DNA of 57,051 nt from an uncultured Pelagibacteraceae bacterium (GTDB lineage: Bacteria > Pseudomonadota > Alphaproteobacteria > Pelagibacterales > Pelagibacteraceae), in the NCBI GenBank assembly GCA_902619675.1, contig CACNFA010000006.1, forward strand, positions 1 through 57,051. Direction: 5' to 3'. Position numbers and translations under genes: made by a program. Each line of letters opens with the position of its first letter. The stretch's first letter is position 1. Shown in pieces: positions 52,555 through 57,051 of the stretch. The notes under the pieces were generated by a model. The model ran no database searches, was not told where the DNA came from, and saw nothing but the letters and a program-made list of their open reading frames with translations.

Positions 52555-53473
52555 ATTTTATTGCGTGTAAAACTTCGTCAACGCTTAGACTTTTAAGATC
52601 TTTTACACTGATCGCTTTAAAGTTATAATTTTCAATACTTACTTTTTTTGGTGAAGTATGTTTGCCAAATAAAACAATACCTTTTTTATCTAGGTGGGAA
52701 GCAATATGTGCTGGCCCAGTATCGTTAGCCACAATAAACTTTGCATTACTTATAAGAGAAATTAGTGTTTTTATATTTACTGGCTCATTTTTATCTAAAA
52801 CAACTTTTGCGTTTAATTTATTTGCCTCATCAACTTCATTTGGACCAGGGGCTAATAGAATTGGATATTTATTTTTATATTCTTGCTTTAATTTTAAGAT
52901 TAACTCCTTAAAAAAAGGCCACTTTTTTTGTGGAAGTTTTTTTGAACAAAAAGGAAAAATCAAAATATACTCACTATTAGAGTACTGTCTTAATAATCTT
53001 GAAATATCTATTTTGGTCCAGGTTAAATCAATGTTTTTAACAAACTCTGTTTCGATACCACTTTTTTTAAGCTGAATTTCCATTCTATCTAAAACGGGTT
53101 CTTGATCAAAATCTTTTTTTTTTTGACCTGGCTCTAGAGAGCTTTCAGATGATGACCATTCAACATTTTTAATTATGAATCTTTTATAGAATTTTGTTCT
53201 GCTAGAATTTTGTAAATCGAAAACTTTTGAAAAATTATATTTATTTAAAATTTTTTTTAAATTATTTAAATAAAGCAAGTTCCATCTTGGTAGTCTTTTA
53301 TCTATTATTACACCATCAATGTAAGGACATTCAGACATAAATATTGCATAAGGTTGGGCCGTAAGCAAAAATACTTTTCTATTTTGATAAAAGTTTTTAA
53401 TGTCTTTAATAGCTCCGTTGGCTTGGATTAAATCACCTAAAGAGCCATGTTTTATTATTAATATATTTGACAT
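52541..53473 (-). CDS. Glycosyltransferase family 9 (heptosyltransferase-like), second copy in the window
   Basis: The 310-residue protein has ILIIKHGSLGDLIQANGAI near residues 4-22 (GT9 start), an AQPYAIFM segment, and the donor-site block VANDTGPAHIASHLDKKG near 247-264 with LFGKHTSPKK after it. It is a GT9 enzyme likely acting on lipopolysaccharide core. It differs from the 2716-3681 copy at most positions, so they probably add different residues. It diverges from the DUF6165 gene with a short gap of about 57 bp. Confidence 0.88.
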   Translation of the reverse strand: MSNILIIKHGSLGDLIQANGAIKDIKNFYQNRKVFLLTAQPYAIFMSECPYIDGVIIDKRLPRWNLLYLNNLKKILNKYNFSKVFDLQNSSRTKFYKRFIIKNVEWSSSESSLEPGQKKKDFDQEPVLDRMEIQLKKSGIETEFVKNIDLTWTKIDISRLLRQYSNSEYILIFPFCSKKLPQKKWPFFKELILKLKQEYKNKYPILLAPGPNEVDEANKLNAKVVLDKNEPVNIKTLISLISNAKFIVANDTGPAHIASHLDKKGIVLFGKHTSPKKVSIENYNFKAISVKDLKSLSVDEVLHAIKSKLN

Positions 53474-53530
53474 TATTATTTCGAATTATATTTAATGATT
53501 GATATAGTCAAATATAATATGGTCAGAAAT

Positions 53531-53914
53531 ATGGACAAAATATTGGCAGAAATATCGGCTGGTGAATTAGTTGATAAAATAACTATTCTTGAAATTAAAA
53601 AAGAAAAAATATCTAGTAGTAAAAAATTAGTTGAAGTAGAAAAGGAATTAGCATCTTTAAATGAATCTATGAAAAAATTTATCCCAGATCAAAGTGGTAT
53701 TATGGATTTAAAAAAAGACCTTAAAAATATTAATTTAAAACTTTGGGATATAGAGGACAGTAAGAGAAATGCTGAAAAGAAAAATAAATTTGATGAAAAA
53801 TTTATTGAGCTAGCCCGAAATGTATATAAATTCAATGACAAAAGAGCAAAAATTAAACTGACTATAAACAATACTTTAGGTTCAAATATAAAAGAAGTTA
53901 AATCTTACGACTAA
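53531..53914 (+). CDS. DUF6165 family protein
   Basis: From ATG 53531 the protein has 127 residues. The pattern AEISAGELVDKITILEIKKE near the start, KLWDIED in the middle and FIELARNVYKFNDKRAKIK near the end fits the family as I recall it from glycan gene clusters. It is charged and mostly helical (coiled-coil-like) with no catalytic motif. Two upstream ATGs at 53495 and 53519 extend the frame, but homologues begin with a short lead before EISAGEL, so 53531 is chosen. Location beside GT4 and GT9 genes suggests a role with surface glycan. Confidence 0.75.
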   Translation: MDKILAEISAGELVDKITILEIKKEKISSSKKLVEVEKELASLNESMKKFIPDQSGIMDLKKDLKNINLKLWDIEDSKRNAEKKNKFDEKFIELARNVYKFNDKRAKIKLTINNTLGSNIKEVKSYD

Positions 53915-54712
53915 TTAATCGCCTTTTAAACTTGGAATTCTTGATCTTAAATATTTAGGTAATTTAGGATTGATTGTTGCAGTAATTACTCCCTCTGATT
54001 TTTTTAACTCCTTAATAATTTCACCATCAGGAGAAATTATCAAAGAATGTCCAAAAGTTTTTCTTCCGTTGTAATGCTTTCCGCCTTGAGCTGGAGCAAA
54101 AACATAACAGAAATTTTCTATCGCTCTTGCTCTTAATAAAGAATGCCAGTGCTTTTTTCCTGTTGTCTCTGTAAAAGCTGATGGAACAGATACAAATAAA
54201 GAACCTGCTTTTGAAAGTTTTCTATAAAGATTTGGAAATCTTAAATCATAACAAATACTTAATCCTAATTTACCCCAGGGTAATTTAAATATTTTTATAC
54301 TTTTTCCAGAAGTGAAACTTTTTGACTCAAAATATTTTTCTTTTTTGCTCAATACAACATCGTACATATGGATTTTATCGTAATAAGTTCTTACTTTTCC
54401 GTTTTTATCGATTAATACTGATCTATTTACTAATTTATTTTTCGAAATCTTTATTATTAATGACCCTATCAAAATCCATTTCTTATATTTTTTTGCAAGT
54501 TTCTTAATTCCATTTAGATATATATCTCTCTGCATGTTGGTGCATACTTTAAGTAATTCATTTTTATTCAAAGAGAATTGAGATGAAACTTCAGGGGTTA
54601 AAATAAAATCCGTTTTTTGTTTGATTGCCTTAATTATAAGCTTTTTAGTCTTCTTTAGATTATTATGAATACTATTGTTCGATCTTAATTGAATACAAGA
54701 AACACGAAACAT
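53915..54712 (-). CDS. Carbon-nitrogen hydrolase (nitrilase superfamily, Nit1/YbeM-like)
   Basis: From ATG 54712 the protein has 265 residues with the catalytic triad in place: Glu41 (ILTPEVSS), Lys113 (YYDKIHMYD) and Cys154 (GLSICYDLRFP). The C-terminus with YLRSRIPSLKG and the DLRFPNLYRKL block look like deaminated-glutathione amidase/Nit1-type proteins; an N-carbamoylputrescine amidase is a less likely alternative despite the polyamine gene upstream. The frame opens to 54742, but the ATG at 54712 shares bases with the stop of the SpeD-SpeE gene (TAATG), so it is preferred. Confidence 0.85.
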   Translation of the reverse strand: MFRVSCIQLRSNNSIHNNLKKTKKLIIKAIKQKTDFILTPEVSSQFSLNKNELLKVCTNMQRDIYLNGIKKLAKKYKKWILIGSLIIKISKNKLVNRSVLIDKNGKVRTYYDKIHMYDVVLSKKEKYFESKSFTSGKSIKIFKLPWGKLGLSICYDLRFPNLYRKLSKAGSLFVSVPSAFTETTGKKHWHSLLRARAIENFCYVFAPAQGGKHYNGRKTFGHSLIISPDGEIIKELKKSEGVITATINPKLPKYLRSRIPSLKGD

Positions 54713-55752
54713 TACTTCATTATAGATGAAGCAAAATTCCAATTACAGTCAAAACTTGGTATATAGGCGCCTGTTAATTTAACGTTTCCAAAGCTTTTTT
54801 CTAAAACTTTACACCAGTTTACAACTTGTTTTGGCTTTTTGTTTTGACTTCCAACTTGTGCGGTAATTACCCCGCCTTTTTTTAGAATTCTTTTTAATCC
54901 CCTCATATTTTTTCGAGCAAGATCTATGCAGTATTGATCATCATTTAAATCAACAAAAATTTTGTCATATTTTGAGTCCTCAATTTCTTTTATACTTTTA
55001 AAAGCATCACCCCAAAAAGTTTTTATTTTATTGCTTTTTTTAACTTTTGAGCAAACTTTTGGTAAATGACGATAACAAACATCTACTATCTCTGGATCTA
55101 ATTCAAACCAATCAATATAATTGGAGTTATTTTCTAGACACGCTCTAGCAACTCCGCCGTCCCCACCGCCAATAATCGCAACATTATTATTTTTTTTGCT
55201 TAAATCATAACTTGATTTAAAAAAATTTGAGCTATAGATTTTTTCATCTTTTTCAGCTACTTGAATTTCATGATCTATGAATAACGCGTGCCCAAATTCT
55301 TCTAGATCCATGATTTCAACAAATTGACCAACTTTAGATGTAAATTTTTCTAAAATATCTTTTACAACATAAAATTTTTTTTGACCCGGTGTGCTATAAA
55401 TATCATCATAAAGACCTAGACTGCTTCTATCAAAAGTATTTGTTACTACTCTCTTATGATCAATTTCTTTCCTTAAAATTTTAAGCGCAACCTTAGGGTT
55501 AACTCTAGCGCAAGTAAAAAAATCAAAGCTAACAACTTCTTTTTCCGGAAATGTATGAAAACTAAAATGACTTTCTGCAAGTAAAGCAACTAAAGTAAAC
55601 CCCTGCGGTTCAAATTTATGAGATACTACATTTAGTATCTCTACTTTTGCAGCTTTGGCAATTTTATATATTACTTTTTCGTAAAATTCTGGCGAATAGT
55701 CTTTTTTAACACCAAGAAAATCAATGGTAATGTGCTCACCAACCTTAATCAT
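54712..55752 (-). CDS. S-adenosylmethionine decarboxylase / spermidine synthase fusion (SpeD-SpeE)
   Basis: The 346 residues join two polyamine enzymes. Residues 1 to about 120 match a small bacterial AdoMet decarboxylase: the LLAESHFSFHTFPE block holds the self-cleavage site Glu60/Ser61 (pyruvoyl formation), His66 is the processing residue and Cys81 (FFTCA) the proton donor. Residues about 130-346 match an aminopropyltransferase: GQFVEIMDLEEFGHALFID, IIGGGDGGVARACLE near 194-208, WFELDPEIVDVC and VDLNDDQYC. The usual YHE motif before the glycine loop reads YSS, and the catalytic D-C-T-D-P block reads DLNDD. It should make decarboxylated AdoMet and transfer its aminopropyl group to a diamine. 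Confidence 0.88.
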   Translation of the reverse strand: MIKVGEHITIDFLGVKKDYSPEFYEKVIYKIAKAAKVEILNVVSHKFEPQGFTLVALLAESHFSFHTFPEKEVVSFDFFTCARVNPKVALKILRKEIDHKRVVTNTFDRSSLGLYDDIYSTPGQKKFYVVKDILEKFTSKVGQFVEIMDLEEFGHALFIDHEIQVAEKDEKIYSSNFFKSSYDLSKKNNNVAIIGGGDGGVARACLENNSNYIDWFELDPEIVDVCYRHLPKVCSKVKKSNKIKTFWGDAFKSIKEIEDSKYDKIFVDLNDDQYCIDLARKNMRGLKRILKKGGVITAQVGSQNKKPKQVVNWCKVLEKSFGNVKLTGAYIPSFDCNWNFASSIMK

Positions 55753-55758
55753 AAAAAA

Positions 55759-56403
55759 CTATCCTTTTTTATAATTTTTAAATTTCCCTAAAACTATTTT
55801 CATTTCTTTTTTTGAAAGAATCTTAGGTATTCCAATTCTTAGGGCATTTATATATTGATGGCAAATATTTTCGATTTCTTGAGCAAGCTCAAAAGTCTTT
55901 TCTAAATTTTCTCCAAAAGCAACCTGACCGTGATTGGCAATTAAACAAGCTGTTCTATTTTTTAGTGCTTTAATAATATTTCTTGAGAGATTTTTTGTTC
56001 CAAAAGTTGCATATTTACTGCATTTAATGTCTTCTCCTCCAGCCACTGCAACCATATAGTGAAATGCTGGAATACTTTTTTGATGAGTAGAAACAGCCGT
56101 AGCACAAGTAGAGTGAGCGTGAACAATAGCTTTAGCCTCTTTTTTATTCACATAAATATCTTGATGAAATCTCCATTCCGATGATGGTTTACCCTTTTTT
56201 TTATCGTAAACACCTTTAAGGGAAACAAAGATGATATCTTTTGTTTTTAAAGACGAATACTTTCTCCCTGATGGAGTTATATAAAAACCATCCACACCTT
56301 TTTCTTTTGCTCTTGCAGAGATATTTCCTGATCTTAAAGCAGATAAATTAGTAATATTTAATTTTTTAGAATATTTTATTACCTCTGACTTTAGCTTACT
56401 CAT
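55759..56403 (-). CDS. Class II aldolase/adducin family protein
   Basis: The 214-residue zinc enzyme has SGNIS at 25-29 (phosphate loop), Glu76 in PSSEWRFH, zinc His95 and His97 in VHAHST and His158 in IANHGQV. Length matches L-fuculose-phosphate aldolase and methylthioribulose-1-phosphate dehydratase/aldolase relatives. Its position between a hydrolase and the SpeD-SpeE fusion makes a link to methylthioadenosine disposal plausible, but a general sugar-phosphate aldolase is equally possible. Its ATG shares bases with the stop of the upstream hydrolase gene (TAATG), and 6 bp separate it from the fusion gene. Confidence 0.82.
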   Translation of the reverse strand: MSKLKSEVIKYSKKLNITNLSALRSGNISARAKEKGVDGFYITPSGRKYSSLKTKDIIFVSLKGVYDKKKGKPSSEWRFHQDIYVNKKEAKAIVHAHSTCATAVSTHQKSIPAFHYMVAVAGGEDIKCSKYATFGTKNLSRNIIKALKNRTACLIANHGQVAFGENLEKTFELAQEIENICHQYINALRIGIPKILSKKEMKIVLGKFKNYKKG

Positions 56404-57051
56404 TATATTCTGGAAGATATATAATCTAAGATTTTTGGATTATAATATTGAAAACAGGTAGCATGATCCATTCTGTGACCATCTTTAACTGGCTCTTTTT
56501 CATTGGCATGTTCCTTAAAACATTTTTGACCGTTGATTGTATAGTCTTCCGAAATAACAATTCTTTCCAAACCAGGTATCTCATCAAGCCAGTCAGACAA
56601 TAATCCTTCGTAACTATCTTTTGGATGTGTAAATGCAAGTAAAGGCAAGTTTTTAGAACTTTTTATTTCATCAATTTGTAACTGTCTTACAACTGAGGGT
56701 CCTGGTTTTTTTTTTTTAAAACTCTCTAAAGCTGCTTTTGGTCCAACTTTTTCGGCTTTATATTTTTTTGAAATTTTGCCATAACAAGCTTGATTGAGAG
56801 AAATGCCTCCGCCTGCTGCATTAGGATATTTAGCAAATAGCATAAGCGTCATAAGCCCACCACAGGAATGCCCAGTGACTATTATTTGTTTTTTTGGAAC
56901 ACCCATACTAACTAATTGCTCTATAAGTTTGATGTTTGCATCAACCCTTTTTTCTAGTTTATGTTTTCCTTTATAGGGTCCTACGTATTTTTTGTGCCAT
57001 AAAGGGTATTTTTCTAACATTTGATCACCTTCTAAATGATTAGTACAAAAA
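56403..57051 (-). CDS. Alpha/beta hydrolase (dienelactone hydrolase-like), 5' end beyond the window
   Basis: About 216 residues are visible. The frame stays open past the ATG at 57020 to the window edge, and the nucleophile elbow VTGHSCGGL lies only about 60 residues in, whereas such enzymes usually have about 100 residues before it, so the true start is probably outside. An internal ATG at 57020 could start a 205-residue form. A C-terminal His is in KDGHRMDHATCF. Substrate unknown. It would be the first gene seen of the operon with the aldolase, SpeD-SpeE and nitrilase genes. Confidence 0.72.
   Translation of the reverse strand, partial: FCTNHLEGDQMLEKYPLWHKKYVGPYKGKHKLEKRVDANIKLIEQLVSMGVPKKQIIVTGHSCGGLMTLMLFAKYPNAAGGGISLNQACYGKISKKYKAEKVGPKAALESFKKKKPGPSVVRQLQIDEIKSSKNLPLLAFTHPKDSYEGLLSDWLDEIPGLERIVISEDYTINGQKCFKEHANEKEPVKDGHRMDHATCFQYYNPKILDYISSRI

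Noticed and set aside
53915-54712. Nitrilase-family gene as N-carbamoylputrescine amidase of polyamine synthesis
   Set aside because: It sits beside the SpeD-SpeE fusion, but C-terminal and active-site blocks look like Nit1/YbeM and the AguB-specific segments are not seen, so only the broader family is called.

Overview
The window is a 57 kb stretch of a very AT-rich, densely coding bacterial chromosome (roughly 30% G+C by eye, not computed). It fits a streamlined marine alphaproteobacterium of the SAR11 / Candidatus Pelagibacter type. The basis is inference from gene content and style: almost no intergenic DNA, TAATG and ATGA stop/start overlaps, convergent genes whose 3' ends overlap, small single-copy biosynthetic genes, glycine betaine uptake beside a homocysteine methyltransferase, 2-methylcitrate cycle genes, a class II DAHP synthase and PQQ-type dehydrogenases. 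I found no tRNA, rRNA, CRISPR array, insertion sequence or prophage, and no stretch over 300 bases lacks a gene. The longest non-coding gap is 42275-42460.

Layout. 1-4436: a cut-off exported protein, a membrane-anchored PQQ quinoprotein, a GT9 glycosyltransferase and a CinA-like molybdopterin-domain protein. 4453-11637 (+): one long operon, sfsA-map-purB-purC-purS-purQ-purL-bolA-grxD, mostly purine synthesis ending in iron-sulfur/redox partners. 11639-18879 (-): nadE, cysS, cimA, trmJ-like, rpsD and a methyltransferase, preceded by class II DAHP synthase. 18947-22490: pgl, a small beta-carbonic-anhydrase-like protein, glmS and a GlmU piece consisting only of the acetyltransferase half. 22560-26951 (+): gph, a LysE exporter, prpB, prpC, a tiny membrane protein and a betaine/homocysteine methyltransferase.

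26943-29824 (-): betaine-type ABC permease and two tandem paralogous binding proteins separated by a strong hairpin, with no ATPase gene in the window. 29912-32978: a zinc uptake regulon, zur, znuB, znuC and divergent znuA, with two identical 13-bp palindromes (likely Zur operators) in the shared promoter and a His-rich 39-bp tandem repeat inside znuA. 33062-37397: a glucosyl-3-phosphoglycerate synthase-like GT, a mannosyl/glucosyl-3-phosphoglycerate phosphatase-like HAD enzyme, a circularly permuted ATP-grasp protein and a divergent Anbu proteasome-like peptidase. 37413-42274 (-): nrdA-nrdB, a methyltransferase and an aldose-dehydrogenase-like propeller, with a candidate NrdR box pair upstream.

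42461-50870: phosphomannomutase/phosphoglucomutase, TauE/SafE, dusA, rpoZ with an acidic tail, an MFS transporter, a beta-hydroxyacid dehydrogenase, a PNPOx-family flavoprotein, an exported alpha/beta hydrolase and a gamma-carbonic-anhydrase-like protein. 50912-53914: redoxin, GT4, GT9 and a DUF6165 protein, probably envelope glycan related. 53915-57051 (-): a coupled operon with an alpha/beta hydrolase (cut by the window end), a class II aldolase, a SpeD-SpeE fusion for polyamine synthesis and a nitrilase-family amidase.

The most distinctive items are the reduced Anbu/ATP-grasp locus beside glucosylglycerate-type genes, the SpeD-SpeE fusion in a four-gene operon, the split GlmU, and the compact Zur- and NrdR-type control regions. 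All functional calls rest on motifs and family resemblance read from the sequence; no database search was run.
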